Shown here in pieces: positions 42,559 through 52,208 of a stretch of 64,000 bases of DNA. The notes under the pieces are model-generated. The model did not search any database and was not told the DNA's origin. It saw nothing but the letters and a program-made list of their open reading frames with translations. The DNA is from Pantoea ananatis LMG 2665 (lineage in GTDB: Bacteria; Pseudomonadota; Gammaproteobacteria; Enterobacterales; Enterobacteriaceae). Every line of letters begins with the position of its first letter. Within the stretch, counting starts at the first letter, position 1. The DNA lies in contig NZ_JMJJ01000008.1 in NCBI RefSeq assembly GCF_000710035.2, positions 1-64,000 of the forward strand. Direction: 5' to 3'. The translations under genes were made by a program, and so were the position numbers.

Positions 42559-43521
42559 TCAGTAAAGCTGCTTCGCGGTATCCATCCAGTCACGCTTGAA
42601 TGGACGCTTCATGTTCTCGATCGCATCAATGATGTCATGGTGCACCATTTTGTCGTTCTGAATACCCACACAGCGGCCACCGTAGCCCTGCATGAGCAGT
42701 TCAATGGAATACGCGCCCATGCGGGATGCAAGAATACGATCATATGCGCACGGCGCACCGCCACGCTGAATGTGGCCAAGTACCGTCGCGCGCGTTTCGC
42801 GCTTCGTTTCGGTCTCGATAAACCGCGCCAGATCGTCGATATCACAGATATGTTCAGTGATAGCAACAATCGCATGCTTTTTACCTTTCGCGATGCCGGC
42901 CTTAATTTCTGCCACCAGCTCTTCACGGGTATAGGGAATTTCTGGCAACACGATAAACTCGCATCCACCAGCGATAGCGGCAGCCAGGGTCAAATCGCCA
43001 CAGTAACGGCCCATCACTTCAACGATGGAGATGCGCTGGTGTGATGAAGAAGTATCACGCAGGCGGTCAATCGCCTCCACCACCGTCTCCAGTGCGGTAA
43101 AGTAGCCAATGGTGTAATCGGTGCCGGCAACATCGTTATCGATCGTGCCTGGCAGGCCGATACAGGGGAACCCCATCTCGGTCAGTCGCTTGGCGCCCAT
43201 ATAGGAACCGTCCCCGCCGATCACGACTAACGCATCAATACCGCGCTTTTTCAGGTTTTCAATGGCCACCTGACGGACATCATCGTTACGAAACTCAGGA
43301 AAACGCGCTGAACCCAAAAAAGTGCCGCCGCGATTGATCATGTCAGATACGCTGTAACGATCGAGATTGATCATCCGGTCTTCGTACAAACCCTGATAGC
43401 CGTCATAGATACCAAAAACTTCCAGCCCTTCACTTAACGCGGAGCGAACCACGCCGCGAATGGCTGCGTTCATGCCTGGGGCGTCACCGCCGCTGGTCAG
43501 TACACCAATTTTTTTGATCAT
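42559..43521 (-). CDS. pfkA: 6-phosphofructokinase I PfkA
   Basis: Committed glycolytic step: fructose 6-phosphate plus ATP to fructose 1,6-bisphosphate. The 320 residues equal E. coli PfkA with [27 protein letters not shown] (catalytic Asp) and [12 protein letters not shown] precedes the ATG at 43521; the seven extra upstream codons are not used. A small change from the usual GGSP to [10 protein letters not shown] is visible outside the active site. Confidence 0.98.
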   Translation of the reverse strand: MIKKIGVLTSGGDAPGMNAAIRGVVRSALSEGLEVFGIYDGYQGLYEDRMINLDRYSVSDMINRGGTFLGSARFPEFRNDDVRQVAIENLKKRGIDALVVIGGDGSYMGAKRLTEMGFPCIGLPGTIDNDVAGTDYTIGYFTALETVVEAIDRLRDTSSSHQRISIVEVMGRYCGDLTLAAAIAGGCEFIVLPEIPYTREELVAEIKAGIAKGKKHAIVAITEHICDIDDLARFIETETKRETRATVLGHIQRGGAPCAYDRILASRMGAYSIELLMQGYGGRCVGIQNDKMVHHDIIDAIENMKRPFKRDWMDTAKQLY

Positions 43522-43727
43522 GACAACCTCTGGATTGTTCAAAGCTAAGGGTTAATCCGGCCTGTTCAACGCTGATAAACACGATTGTGATGAGCGCAAC
43601 ATATAATGGCAGATAGTATATCAAAGGCCTGCGGCTGAATTGATTCAGGTCAGACAACTTTTCACTAATTTTTTGCAGCAATGTTAAAAACGTGCCGTTT
43701 CCATTTTATTAACTTAATTCATGTAAG

Positions 43728-44630
43728 TTAAAAGTTAAAAGAATCCTGCTTTTCAAACGGTACCACAGAACAGGGATCCTGATGAATAATGACGTCAGAA
43801 CCGGGAAACGCTTTTCGCAGCGCTTTCTCTACCTGATCGGCAATACGATGAGCCTGGACGAGCGGTAACTGATCTTCGAGCTCAACGTGAAGCTGGATAA
43901 ACTTTGTCGGGCCGGACTGACGCGTACGCACATCGTGTACGCCCTGCACACCCGGCCAGTTGAGGGAAATCGCAATAATTTGTTGCCGCTCTTCATCGGG
44001 TAATGCTCTGTCCAGTAAAGACTGAACGGCTTCATGGCCCATCCGCAGCGCACTAAAAAGAATATAGACGCCAATCCCTAACGCAAACAGTGCATCAGCG
44101 CGCGTGAAACCGTAGCTGCTTAATATCAGCGCCACCAGGATAGCTCCGTTCATAAACACATCTGACTGATAGTGCAGCATATCTGCACGAATGGCCTGAC
44201 TCCGGGTTTTACGCACGACCCAGCGCTGGAAGGTGACCAGTACTAATGTCGAAACCAGCGCTACGACGGTGACAACAATTCCGATGCCCGGCGAGCGCAG
44301 TTCGTTAGGGGAAGCGAGATGTTGAATACCCGTAAGAAAGAGGAAAAGGGCTGAACCCGAAATGAACATGCTTTGGGCCAGCGCGGCCAGCGACTCCGCT
44401 TTACCATGCCCAAATGTATGATCGTCATCGGCGGGCTGTAAGGAATAACGCACTACCAGCAGGTTGGTCAGCGAGGCGGCAATATCCACCAGGGAATCGA
44501 CCAGCGCGGCCAGCAGGCTAACCGATCCGGTGTACCACCAGGCAAAAATCTTCACAACCAATAAGACGGAAGCCAGCAGCGTCGCCGCGACTGCCGCAGA
44601 CTGGATTAACTTTCCGTACGAAGCCTGCAT
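43728..44630 (-). CDS. fieF: Ferrous-iron/zinc efflux pump FieF
   Basis: Cation diffusion facilitator, a proton/metal antiporter of the inner membrane. The product from ATG 44630 (GGAG 6 nt upstream) has 300 residues, as in E. coli; an ATG six codons earlier lacks a ribosome site. Six TM helices, transport-site residues in DSLVDI and HYQSD, and a cytoplasmic C-terminal metal-binding domain are present. Confidence 0.96.
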   Translation of the reverse strand: MQASYGKLIQSAAVAATLLASVLLVVKIFAWWYTGSVSLLAALVDSLVDIAASLTNLLVVRYSLQPADDDHTFGHGKAESLAALAQSMFISGSALFLFLTGIQHLASPNELRSPGIGIVVTVVALVSTLVLVTFQRWVVRKTRSQAIRADMLHYQSDVFMNGAILVALILSSYGFTRADALFALGIGVYILFSALRMGHEAVQSLLDRALPDEERQQIIAISLNWPGVQGVHDVRTRQSGPTKFIQLHVELEDQLPLVQAHRIADQVEKALRKAFPGSDVIIHQDPCSVVPFEKQDSFNF

Positions 44631-44761
44631 GCCAAACTCCATAGACATATTACTGAAACGTAACGCAGTATGAGAGAAAGGCTAAGTTTAACACTACAGA
44701 AGGCGTCGCGCCTGACTGTCTGAACGGCGAAGAAACAGGATGAAATGGCATTTCTGAAGGG

Positions 44762-44804
44762 AAAAAAAGCACTTCGCCCCGTCCTCATAGAGAGACGGGG
44801 CGAA
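44762..44804 (-). terminator. Terminator of the KGG-repeat gene
   Basis: Minus strand: 11-bp stem TTCGCCCCGTC/GACGGGGCGAA followed by GTGC and T7, about 60 bp after the stop. Confidence 0.9.
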
Positions 44805-44864
44805 TTGCCTACCTTGGGTAAGCGCCAAATCAACGTGCAGATTTGGTTCAGTGCTTAGCAGCCA

Positions 44865-45029
44865 TTACTTTTTGCCGCCTTTCTTGCCCGCTTCGGAGGC
44901 TTTTTCGGGGTTATTTTTAAAATTACCGCCGCCGCCAGTGCCGCTGCTCTTACCGCCTTTTTTACCGGCTTCAGACGCTTTTTGCGGGTTGTCTGCGAAA
45001 TTACCTGAACCACCACGATGCTCTGCCAT
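44865..45029 (-). CDS. KGG-repeat stress-induced protein (YciG/con-10 type)
   Basis: A 54-residue, highly hydrophilic, glycine- and lysine-rich protein with two copies of a GNF-x4-P-x-KASEAGKKGGK unit, the KGG motif of YciG/YmdF-type general stress proteins. Read directly from the minus strand: ATG at 45029 with GGAG 7 nt upstream, TAA at 44867-44865, and a strong terminator downstream. Family members are often induced in stationary phase or stress; biochemical role unknown. Not present between fieF and cpxP in E. coli. Confidence 0.9.
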   Translation of the reverse strand: MAEHRGGSGNFADNPQKASEAGKKGGKSSGTGGGGNFKNNPEKASEAGKKGGKK

Positions 45030-45400
45030 AATTTACTCCGTTAATAGGTTAATTCGGACTACATGATGTGGTTGCTGCTCTCCGTTAATTTCGTAAGTAC
45101 ATCGGCTTCCATGCTGAGACAACTTAAGTGTAGAACTGCGCAATTAGCGTGCAAGCGGAGCGGGATATTTGCAGCTGATTGAAATATAAATAAAAACAAA
45201 GCAGGAAGTTAAATAAGTTTTACTTATCATGTATTTAAAAGATGAAAGAAAAGTGAAATATCTTCGATGGTAAAACGCGCAAGAAAAACAGCACCCTGAA
45301 AAACAGGAATAAAACCAACGGTGTTTTCTATTTTTTTTAACTACCGGATAAATTGTAAATTCATCGTAAATGATAAATCGCAGATAAAAAACATCATGAG
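45030..45400. other. A+T-rich non-coding stretch
   Basis: About 370 bp without a credible gene, visibly A+T-rich, with several stop codons in all frames. It should hold the promoter of the KGG gene. A small hairpin CCTG/CAGG and T8 run occur at 45293-45339. Probably degraded accessory DNA next to the integrase fossil. Confidence 0.5.
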
Positions 45401-45672
45401 ATGAAAAGGGATCTTTGGTTCAAAGTGAGCCAGGAACAATTCTGCAAATTAATGAAACTGGCGAAGCCAGATATACCCAGGCATCAAGCTATGCATATCT
45501 TGCGGCATACGTTCAGTCGTTGGTCATGATAGACGGCAGAAATCTCATATCGGTACAGGCGATTTTAGGCCATGCGAGGATTGAGCAAACGGCAGCTTAT
45601 GCCCATCTTGCACCTAACGATTTGATGGATGCGATTACGCGTAATCCGCTTGAAGGTGGCCTCAATGTGTAG
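45401..45672 (+). pseudogene. Fossil of a P2-type phage integrase (C-terminal part, frameshifted)
   Basis: One frame (45401-45526) encodes KPDIPRHQAMHILRHTFS, carrying the R-H catalytic motif of tyrosine recombinases. The next frame (about 45527-45672) continues MIDGRNLISVQAILGH and then EQTAAYAHLAPNDL with the nucleophile tyrosine. The two halves join without loss of alignment if a single base is missing near 45525, so this is a one-base frameshift in the last 90 codons; the N-terminal two thirds are gone. Sequence style fits integrases of P2/186-like phages. The 3' end points at cpxP. Confidence 0.85.
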
Positions 45673-45678
45673 CTAATG

Positions 45679-45698
45679 TTGTCTACATATTGTCTACA
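45679..45698 (+). repeat. Tandem TTGTCTACA repeats, possible integrase arm sites
   Basis: Two exact copies of TTGTCTACA (45679-45687 and 45690-45698) with an 11-bp period, 7 bp after the integrase stop. Repeats of this kind next to int are typical of arm-type binding sites, but no test is possible here. Confidence 0.45.
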
Positions 45699-45784
45699 CC
45701 AGCGGCGCTTATACCTGTCTGCAAATGCTTAGCGTGTTTTTAGGCACGCACTGATTTTAAAGGATTTTTGGATAAGTACCTGAT

Positions 45785-45841
45785 AAAAAAAACCCCCTCA
45801 TCATGAGGGGGAAGACAGGGATGTGTCTATGGCAAGGAAAA
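45785..45841 (-). ncRNA. cpxQ: CpxQ small RNA in the cpxP 3' UTR
   Basis: The minus strand downstream of cpxP reads TTTTCCTTGCCATAGACAC and then ATCCCTGTCTT, followed by a terminator stem CCCCCTCAT/ATGAGGGGG and T8. This matches, from memory, CpxQ of Salmonella and E. coli, an Hfq-bound sRNA cut by RNase E from cpxP mRNA that represses inner-membrane stress targets. Predicted length is 57 nt, starting 15 nt after the cpxP stop. The terminator also ends cpxP. Confidence 0.88.
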
Positions 45842-45856
45842 CAGGGATACTATTTA

Positions 45857-46366
45857 CTAGTGGTTACTACTGGTACGACTCACGGGTTGCAGCGATGATG
45901 CTGGCTGCAGATTCGAAAGCTTGCGTAATGAATTTATACGCCGCTCATAATTCTTTTGTAACGCGGCCTGCTGCTCCGGCGTTAACAGGTGGTACATCTG
46001 ATTACGAACGCGCGCCATCTCAACCTGCTGCTCTACCTGAACTCTGGCAATGGCTTCTGCCTTACTGCGGATGGCCGCTTCGTTAAAATTATCTGCAGTC
46101 ACTAAATCATGCATGGCTGCGATATCATCAATATTCGTTGCCGGACGATCGTGTCGGGCTTGCTGCATAAGGTCACGCATCTGCTGCCGTTGATGTTCCG
46201 TCAACTCAATGCCGTCGAACATGTGACTTTGCGAATTTTGCGTCATACTGCCTGTCGTAAATTCGCCGTGATGCACATCATCAGGCGCCATCGGCTCTGC
46301 TGCTCTTGCGCTGGCGTTACAGAGAACCATCGCTGAGGCAATAACGACGGCGGTTAATTTGCGCAT
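45857..46366 (-). CDS. cpxP: Periplasmic Cpx adaptor CpxP
   Basis: Periplasmic LTXXQ-family protein that binds CpxA and misfolded proteins, damping the Cpx response. The 169 residues have a signal peptide (to about ARA) and the two family motifs, LTEHQRQQMRDLM and LLTPEQQAAL. Divergent from cpxRA with a perfect CpxR box between. CpxQ lies in its 3' UTR. Confidence 0.96.
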   Translation of the reverse strand: MRKLTAVVIASAMVLCNASARAAEPMAPDDVHHGEFTTGSMTQNSQSHMFDGIELTEHQRQQMRDLMQQARHDRPATNIDDIAAMHDLVTADNFNEAAIRSKAEAIARVQVEQQVEMARVRNQMYHLLTPEQQAALQKNYERRINSLRKLSNLQPASSLQPVSRTSSNH

Positions 46367-46445
46367 CGTTTACTCCAGTTCGTTCTGTTTTGCGATTCAA
46401 CGATAGCCAGTGTACGGCGATAGCTGCAAACATCCGTCAGGGGGT

Positions 46446-46460
46446 GTAAAAGTACGTAAA
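46446..46460. promoter_or_regulatory. CpxR box between cpxP and cpxR
   Basis: GTAAA-AGTAC-GTAAA is an exact match to the CpxR consensus GTAAA-N5-GTAAA, placed to activate cpxP and autoregulate cpxRA. Confidence 0.92.
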
Positions 46461-46514
46461 TCGATGGATTGGTATCATGGGAACACGCTATTTTGCCTGC
46501 GGAGGGCTACAAAA

Positions 46515-47213
46515 ATGAATAAAATCCTGTTGGTAGATGATGACCGCGAATTAACTTCGCTTTTGAAAGAGCTGTTGGAAATGGAAGGGTTTGAAGTCGT
46601 GGTCGCCAGCGATGGTGAACAAGCGTTGAACCTGCTTGATAACTCAATTGATCTGCTTTTACTGGATGTCATGATGCCGAAGAAAAACGGTATCGACACC
46701 CTGAAAGAATTACGCCAGCAATATCAGACGCCCGTCATTATGCTTACCGCACGCGGAAGCGAACTGGATCGCGTGCTGGGCCTTGAACTGGGTGCCGATG
46801 ACTATCTGCCTAAACCCTTTAACGATCGTGAGCTGGTCGCGCGTATTCGCGCTATCCTGCGCCGTTCAAACTGGAGTGAACAGCAGCAACAGCACGATAA
46901 CAGTTCACCCACGCTGGAAGTTGACTGCCTGCGCCTGAATCCGGGCCGTCAGGAAGCCAGTTTCGACAGCGAGACGCTGGATCTCACCGGAACGGAATTC
47001 ACCCTGCTTTATCTTCTGGCACAGCATCTTGGGCAGGTTGTCTCTCGCGAGCACCTTAGCCAGGAAGTGCTGGGCAAACGCCTTACGCCTTTTGACCGCG
47101 CCATTGACATGCACATCTCTAACCTGCGCCGTAAGCTCCCTGACCGCCGTGACGGACATCCGTGGTTTAAGACATTACGTGGCCGCGGCTATCTGATGGT
47201 TTCTGCATCATGA
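46515..47213 (+). CDS. cpxR: Envelope-stress response regulator CpxR
   Basis: OmpR-type regulator. The 232 residues equal E. coli CpxR: receiver domain with acidic pocket DDD near the N-terminus, phosphoacceptor Asp51 in LLLLDVMMP and Lys in LPKPF, then a winged-helix DNA-binding domain (LTGTEFTLLYLLAQ to GRGYLM). GGAGGG precedes the ATG at 46515. The stop overlaps the cpxA start (ATGA). Confidence 0.98.
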   Translation: MNKILLVDDDRELTSLLKELLEMEGFEVVVASDGEQALNLLDNSIDLLLLDVMMPKKNGIDTLKELRQQYQTPVIMLTARGSELDRVLGLELGADDYLPKPFNDRELVARIRAILRRSNWSEQQQQHDNSSPTLEVDCLRLNPGRQEASFDSETLDLTGTEFTLLYLLAQHLGQVVSREHLSQEVLGKRLTPFDRAIDMHISNLRRKLPDRRDGHPWFKTLRGRGYLMVSAS

Positions 47214-48589
47214 TAGGAAGTTTGACTACCCGCATCTTTGCTATTTTCTGGCTGACGCTGGCACTGGTATTGATGCTGGTGCTCATGGTACCCAAGCTTG
47301 ATTCACGTCAGATGACGTCGCTGATGGAGAGTGAGCAGCGTCAGGGGACGATGATAGAGCAGCACGTTGAAGCGGAGTTAATGCGCGATCCCCCTAACGA
47401 TTTGATGTGGTGGCGGCGCTTATTTCGCGCGATTGAGAAATGGGCACCGCCCGGTCAGCGCTTGCTGTTAGTCACCAGCGAAGGCCGGGTTATTGGCGCG
47501 CAACATAATGAAATGCAGGTTATCCGTAACTTCATCGGTCAGTCAGACAATGCCGATCATCCACAGAAGAAAAAGTATGGTCGCGTCGAAATGGTGGGCC
47601 CTTTCGCCGTTCGGGATGGGGAGGATAACTATCAGCTTTACCTGATTCGGCCTGCCAGCAGTTCTCAACTGGACTTTATCAACCTGCTGTTTGACCGGCC
47701 TTTGCTACTGCTTATCGTTACCATGCTGATTAGCTCACCGCTTCTGCTCTGGCTGGCGTGGAGCCTGGCGCGTCCTGCACGTAAACTCAAATACGCTGCG
47801 GATGAAGTGGCCAGCGGCAACCTGCGTCAACATCCTGAACTGGAATCGGGCCCGCAGGAGTTTCTGGCCGCCGGTTCCAGCTTCAATCAAATGGTGAGTG
47901 CGCTGGAGCGCATGATGAACGGTCAGCAACGTCTGCTTTCCGATATCAGCCACGAATTGCGTACGCCGCTGACGAGACTTCAGCTGGCTACCGCCCTGCT
48001 GCGTCGCCGTCAGGGTGAAGGCAAAGAGCTGGAGCGCATTGAGATGGAAGCTCAGCGGCTTGACGGCATGATTAATGACCTGTTGGTGCTGTCGAGAACC
48101 CAGCATAAGAACGCGCTGGTCAGCGAAGCCATGAAGGCAAACCAGCTCTGGAATGACGTGCTGGAAGACGCCAGGTTTGAAGCGGAACAAATGGGCAAGA
48201 CGCTGGAGATTCCTTATCCTCCAGGCCCCTGGCCGCTATACGGCAATCCACATGCGCTGGAAAGCGCGCTGGAGAACATCGTCCGTAATGCGTTGCGCTA
48301 CTCGCACACGCATATCAGCGTCAGTTTTTCCGTGGATATCTCGGGTATTACCGTGCACGTTGATGATGACGGTCCTGGCGTCAGCCCGGAGGATCGCGAG
48401 CAGATATTTCGTCCTTTCTACCGCACTGATGAAGCGCGGGACAGGGAATCCGGCGGTACCGGCCTCGGGCTGGCGATCGTGGAAACGGCAATACAGCAAC
48501 ATCGCGGGTGGGTCAAAGCGGATGACAGCCCACTGGGTGGACTGCGCCTCACGATCTGGCTGCCACTTTACTCCTCTGCAAGGCAATAA
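47210..48589 (+). CDS. cpxA: Envelope-stress sensor kinase CpxA
   Basis: Inner-membrane histidine kinase/phosphatase for CpxR. The 459 residues have TM1 (about 8-28), a periplasmic sensor domain, TM2 (about 163-185), a HAMP region, the H-box [15 protein letters not shown] with the phospho-histidine near residue 248, and the ATPase motifs DDDGPGV and [10 protein letters not shown]. Translationally coupled to cpxR. Confidence 0.97.
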   Translation: MIGSLTTRIFAIFWLTLALVLMLVLMVPKLDSRQMTSLMESEQRQGTMIEQHVEAELMRDPPNDLMWWRRLFRAIEKWAPPGQRLLLVTSEGRVIGAQHNEMQVIRNFIGQSDNADHPQKKKYGRVEMVGPFAVRDGEDNYQLYLIRPASSSQLDFINLLFDRPLLLLIVTMLISSPLLLWLAWSLARPARKLKYAADEVASGNLRQHPELESGPQEFLAAGSSFNQMVSALERMMNGQQRLLSDISHELRTPLTRLQLATALLRRRQGEGKELERIEMEAQRLDGMINDLLVLSRTQHKNALVSEAMKANQLWNDVLEDARFEAEQMGKTLEIPYPPGPWPLYGNPHALESALENIVRNALRYSHTHISVSFSVDISGITVHVDDDGPGVSPEDREQIFRPFYRTDEARDRESGGTGLGLAIVETAIQQHRGWVKADDSPLGGLRLTIWLPLYSSARQ

Positions 48590-48624
48590 TTTGCTATGCT
48601 TCGGCCCTCGTTATCGGGGGCCTT

Positions 48625-49098
48625 ATGCTTAACATCGTATTATTTGAACCAGAAATCCCACCTAACACCGGCAATATTATTCGCCTGTGCGCCAATACCG
48701 GTTTTCAGCTCCACCTGATTGAGCCACTGGGCTTTGCCTGGGACGATAAGCGCCTGCGTCGCGCCGGGCTGGACTATCACGAATTTACCGCGATCAAATT
48801 TCATGCTGACTATCAGGCTTTCATCGCTACCGAGCAGCCTGAGCGCCTGTTTGCGCTGACCACCAAAGGCACGCCCGCACACAGTGCGGTCAACTATCAG
48901 TCTGGGGATTATTTGCTGTTTGGACCGGAAAGCCGCGGGTTACCCGCAGAGATATTACAGGCTCTGCCCGCAGCGCAAAAAATCCGCATTCCGATGATGG
49001 CGGAAAGCCGTAGCATGAACCTGTCCAACGCGGTATCGGTAGTGGTTTACGAAGCGTGGCGCCAACTCGACTATGCTGGCGCACTGATTAAATCTTAA
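48625..49098 (+). CDS. trmL: tRNA (cytidine/uridine-34 2'-O)-methyltransferase TrmL
   Basis: SPOUT-family enzyme that methylates the wobble ribose in tRNA-Leu isoacceptors. The 157 residues equal E. coli TrmL (YibK) with the knotted SAM-binding motifs [10 protein letters not shown] and [10 protein letters not shown]. The GGGGG ribosome site lies in a small hairpin. In E. coli this gene lies far from cpxA. Ends with a 4-bp convergent overlap with cysE. Confidence 0.96.
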   Translation: MLNIVLFEPEIPPNTGNIIRLCANTGFQLHLIEPLGFAWDDKRLRRAGLDYHEFTAIKFHADYQAFIATEQPERLFALTTKGTPAHSAVNYQSGDYLLFGPESRGLPAEILQALPAAQKIRIPMMAESRSMNLSNAVSVVVYEAWRQLDYAGALIKS

Positions 49099-49916
49099 AT
49101 ACCATCGCCAAACTGGAAGCCTGCACCGTTACCGTTAAAGTGTTGATCCATATCCATTGACGGCTTTTCACTGCCGGGCTTGCCGACGATGCGCGCAGGA
49201 ACCCCGGCGGCGGTGGTATGTGGAGGGATAGATTGCAACACCACGGAGCCGGCACCAATCTTGGCACCACGGCCTACCTCGATATTACCGAGGATTTTCG
49301 CACCCGCGCCAATCATCACCCCTTCACGAATTTTGGGATGGCGGTCGCCGCTGGTTTTTCCGGTGCCGCCAAGCGTTACTGACTGCAGGATTGATACATC
49401 ATTTTCCACAACGGCGGTTTCACCGATCACAATCCCGGTGGCATGATCCAGCATGATCCCATGACCAATTTTGGCAGCCGGGTGAATATCAACCGCAAAG
49501 GAGACTGAGACTTCATTTTGCAGATAAACGGCCAGAGCGCGTCGGCCTTCATTCCACAGCCAGTGCCCGATACGATGCGCCTGAAGCGCATGAAAGCCTT
49601 TCAGATAAAGCAGCGGCGTGGAGTATTTATCAACCGCAGGATCGCGCAGGCGAACCGCCTGAATATCACAAGCAGCAGACGCAATCATTGAGGGATCTTC
49701 ACGGTATGCTTCTTCTACCACTTCACGAATAGCGATAGCAGGCATGATCGGATTCGCCAGCTTATTGGCCAGCATATAGCTAAGAGCACTGCCAAGATTC
49801 TCATGCTTAAGCAATGTCGCATGGTAAAAGCTGGCCAGCATCGGCTCGCAGTCTGCCAGCGCGCGTGCTTCCGCCTTGATATTGTCCCAGACCAGTTCTA
49901 ACTCATCAGACGACAT
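49095..49916 (-). CDS. cysE: Serine acetyltransferase CysE
   Basis: Acetylates serine from acetyl-CoA, the first step of cysteine synthesis; feedback-inhibited by cysteine. The 273 residues equal E. coli CysE: an alpha-helical N-terminal domain and a left-handed beta-helix of hexapeptide repeats, with the catalytic His in [11 protein letters not shown] and a C-terminal tail that binds CysK. Downstream of gpsA, with a terminator between. Confidence 0.98.
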   Translation of the reverse strand: MSSDELELVWDNIKAEARALADCEPMLASFYHATLLKHENLGSALSYMLANKLANPIMPAIAIREVVEEAYREDPSMIASAACDIQAVRLRDPAVDKYSTPLLYLKGFHALQAHRIGHWLWNEGRRALAVYLQNEVSVSFAVDIHPAAKIGHGIMLDHATGIVIGETAVVENDVSILQSVTLGGTGKTSGDRHPKIREGVMIGAGAKILGNIEVGRGAKIGAGSVVLQSIPPHTTAAGVPARIVGKPGSEKPSMDMDQHFNGNGAGFQFGDGI

Positions 49917-49932
49917 GCTGTTTTCTCCCGAT

Positions 49933-49955
49933 AAAAAAGCGCCTTGATCGGCGCT
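49933..49955 (-). terminator. Terminator between gpsA and cysE
   Basis: Minus strand: stem AGCGCC/GGCGCT with a GATCAA loop followed by T5. cysE may therefore need its own promoter or read-through. Confidence 0.85.
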
Positions 49956-49982
49956 GCAGGTGATGATGCCTGGCTTCCTGCT

Positions 49983-50999
49983 TTAGTTTGTACTGTTTTC
50001 GTCCTTCCTCGAACGCCCCAGCAGGCTTAATGCTGCATCTCGTGCCGGTTTTCCGCAATAGAGCACCTGATAAATCTGCTCCGTAATGGGCATTTCAACC
50101 CCGACACGTGCAGCCAGCGCTTTGACTTCTTTCGTATTTCTGTAACCTTCTACAACTTGTCCGATAATGCGTTGTGCGCCATCGACCTCTTCACCCTGCC
50201 CCAACATCATGCCAAAGCGGCGGTTACGCGACTGATTATCGGTACAGGTCAGCACCAGATCGCCCAGGCCTGCCATCCCCATAAACGTCGTGGGATCGGC
50301 ACCCAACGCTGCGCCAAGACGGCTCATCTCTGCCAGTCCACGGGTGATTAATGCCGTTCGTGCATTCGCGCCAAATCCGATACCGTCCGATATCCCAGCA
50401 CCAATCGCGATCACATTTTTAACCGCGCCACCCAGCTGAACCCCGATAAAATCGGGATTGTTATACACGCGGAAACTTTTGCCGCAGTGCAACCGCGTTT
50501 GCAAATCATCCGCAAACTGCGTATCGGTTGCCGCCAGCGCAATCGCCGTAGGTAAACCCGCGGCCAGTTCTTTCGCGAAGGTTGGGCCAGATATCACCGC
50601 CAGCGGAATGGCCTCACCCAGGATTTCCCGGGCGACGTCCTGCAGCAAACGACCGGTTTCTTTTTCCAGCCCTTTCGTCGCCCAGACGATACGCGAGTCC
50701 TCACGTAAGCCAGGTTTGATCTGCGTCAGCACTTCGCCAAAGACGTGGCTGGGTACGACCACCAGTAGATCGCGGCTGGCCGCAATGGCCCTGGCGAGAT
50801 CGGGTTCAATCGTCAGATTATCGGGAAAGGGAACATCAGGCAGGAAAGCGAGATTGCAGCGGTCTGACTGCAGCTGTGCCATGTGGGCGGGATTATGGCC
50901 CCACAACAACACGGGATGGCCATTACGGGCCAGCGTAATCGCCAAAGCGGTGCCGTACGAACCGGCACCGATGACGCTAATCGAAGCGTGAGTAGTCAT
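49983..50999 (-). CDS. gpsA: sn-Glycerol-3-phosphate dehydrogenase GpsA
   Basis: Makes glycerol 3-phosphate from DHAP with NAD(P)H for phospholipid synthesis. The 338 residues have the Rossmann motif [12 protein letters not shown] and the catalytic lysine in [12 protein letters not shown]. Its ATG overlaps the secB stop by one base (TGATG), so the two are translationally coupled. Confidence 0.98.
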   Translation of the reverse strand: MTTHASISVIGAGSYGTALAITLARNGHPVLLWGHNPAHMAQLQSDRCNLAFLPDVPFPDNLTIEPDLARAIAASRDLLVVVPSHVFGEVLTQIKPGLREDSRIVWATKGLEKETGRLLQDVAREILGEAIPLAVISGPTFAKELAAGLPTAIALAATDTQFADDLQTRLHCGKSFRVYNNPDFIGVQLGGAVKNVIAIGAGISDGIGFGANARTALITRGLAEMSRLGAALGADPTTFMGMAGLGDLVLTCTDNQSRNRRFGMMLGQGEEVDGAQRIIGQVVEGYRNTKEVKALAARVGVEMPITEQIYQVLYCGKPARDAALSLLGRSRKDENSTN

Positions 51000-51469
51000 C
51001 AGGCATCCTGATGTTGCGCGGCACCTTCTTCGCCTTGCTGCTGCTGCAGATAGTTCATAAACAGCGCATCAAAGTTCACCGGCGCGAGGTTAAGCTGCGG
51101 GAACGTACCACGAGAAACCAGACTGGTGATGCATTCACGGGCATAAGGGAACAGAATATTCGGGCAGTAAGCGCCCAGGCAATGCGCCATCTGAGTGCCG
51201 TCGATACCGCCGATGGTGAAAATGCCCGCCTGCTGCACTTCACACAGGAAAGCGGTATCTTCGCCAACGGTCGCGGTTACAGTCACACGCAGCACCACTT
51301 CATACACTTCATCAGCCAGCTGCGAAGAAGCCGTGTCCAGATCCAGCTTAACGTCTGGTTCCCACTCTTTCTGAAACACTTGTGGCGCGTTCGGCGCTTC
51401 AAAAGAAATGTCTTTCGTGTAAACGCGCTGAATCTGAAATTGCATTTCGTTGGTGTTATGTTCTGACAT
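50999..51469 (-). CDS. secB: Protein-export chaperone SecB
   Basis: Tetrameric cytosolic chaperone that keeps preproteins unfolded and hands them to SecA. The 156 residues show the SecB fold sequence, including [10 protein letters not shown] and [13 protein letters not shown]. Part of yibN-grxC-secB-gpsA in the E. coli order. Confidence 0.98.
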   Translation of the reverse strand: MSEHNTNEMQFQIQRVYTKDISFEAPNAPQVFQKEWEPDVKLDLDTASSQLADEVYEVVLRVTVTATVGEDTAFLCEVQQAGIFTIGGIDGTQMAHCLGAYCPNILFPYARECITSLVSRGTFPQLNLAPVNFDALFMNYLQQQQGEEGAAQHQDA

Positions 51470-51505
51470 GTGACTAAGTCCTGTAAGTTAATATGTCTGG
51501 CGTAA

Positions 51506-51760
51506 TTACGCCTGAAGTAACGGATCTAAACCTGCACGATCGTTGAGCGCCATCAGATCGTCGCAGCCGCCAATATGCTGACCGTCGATAAAGATCTGCG
51601 GCACGGTAGTCCGGCCACTGCGCTTAATCATCTCTTCGCGTTTTGCCATGTCCCCATCAATGGGAATCTCCTGAAACGCCACGCCTTTTTGACTCAGCAG
51701 CGCTTTTGCCCGGTGGCAATAAGGACAGGTTGCTTTGATGTAAATTTCAACATTTGCCAT
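51506..51760 (-). CDS. grxC: Glutaredoxin 3 GrxC
   Basis: Glutathione-dependent thiol oxidoreductase. The 84 residues carry the active site CPYC and the glutathione-binding TVPQIFIDGQHIGGCDD. The ATG at 51760, with GAGG 5 nt upstream, gives the family N-terminus MANVEIY; the longer upstream frame overlaps yibN and is not used. Confidence 0.97.
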   Translation of the reverse strand: MANVEIYIKATCPYCHRAKALLSQKGVAFQEIPIDGDMAKREEMIKRSGRTTVPQIFIDGQHIGGCDDLMALNDRAGLDPLLQA

Positions 51761-51776
51761 AGGGACCTCAGGATGA

Positions 51777-52208
51777 TTATTTACCGCGAACCAACGGCAG
51801 ATTTTCGCCGCTCCAACCACTGATACCGTCTTTCAGAACGGCAACCTGGGTAAATCCAGCCGCGCTCAGATGGGCAGCAGGATCTGCCGCGCTTTGTCCG
51901 GTTGCGCATACAACAATTATGGGCTGTGCTTTATGCTTTTCCAACTCGCCTAAACTGCCTTTCTTGATATCTGCTGCAGCCACATTTATCGCGCCCGAAA
52001 TGTGCCCCTTGCGGTAATCATCACGCGAACGCACGTCTACCACTACCGCGTCCTCTTTGTTAATGAGTCGGGTTGCTTCGCCTCGACTGATAGTTTTTAC
52101 TTTAGAGAACATTCCTTTAACGGTAGTCACAATCACCAGTACGAGTAAGACGACCCATGCCAGACTCAGGATGGGGTGATTGCTTGCAAACTGCATAATT
52201 TCTTGCAT
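51777..52208 (-). CDS. yibN: Rhodanese-like membrane protein YibN
   Basis: A 143-residue protein with one N-terminal TM helix (about 12-30) and a rhodanese domain with the active-site cysteine in VVCATGQSA. Role is not firmly established. First gene of the cluster with grxC. In E. coli gpmI lies on its other side; here envC does. Confidence 0.94.
   Translation of the reverse strand: MQEIMQFASNHPILSLAWVVLLVLVIVTTVKGMFSKVKTISRGEATRLINKEDAVVVDVRSRDDYRKGHISGAINVAAADIKKGSLGELEKHKAQPIIVVCATGQSAADPAAHLSAAGFTQVAVLKDGISGWSGENLPLVRGK

Noticed and set aside
44851..45066. 71-codon proline/leucine-rich plus-strand ORF
   Set aside because: It is the antisense of the KGG-repeat gene, which has the ribosome site, motif and terminator.
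45823..46086. 87-codon plus-strand ORF
   Set aside because: Antisense to cpxP and CpxQ, both well supported.
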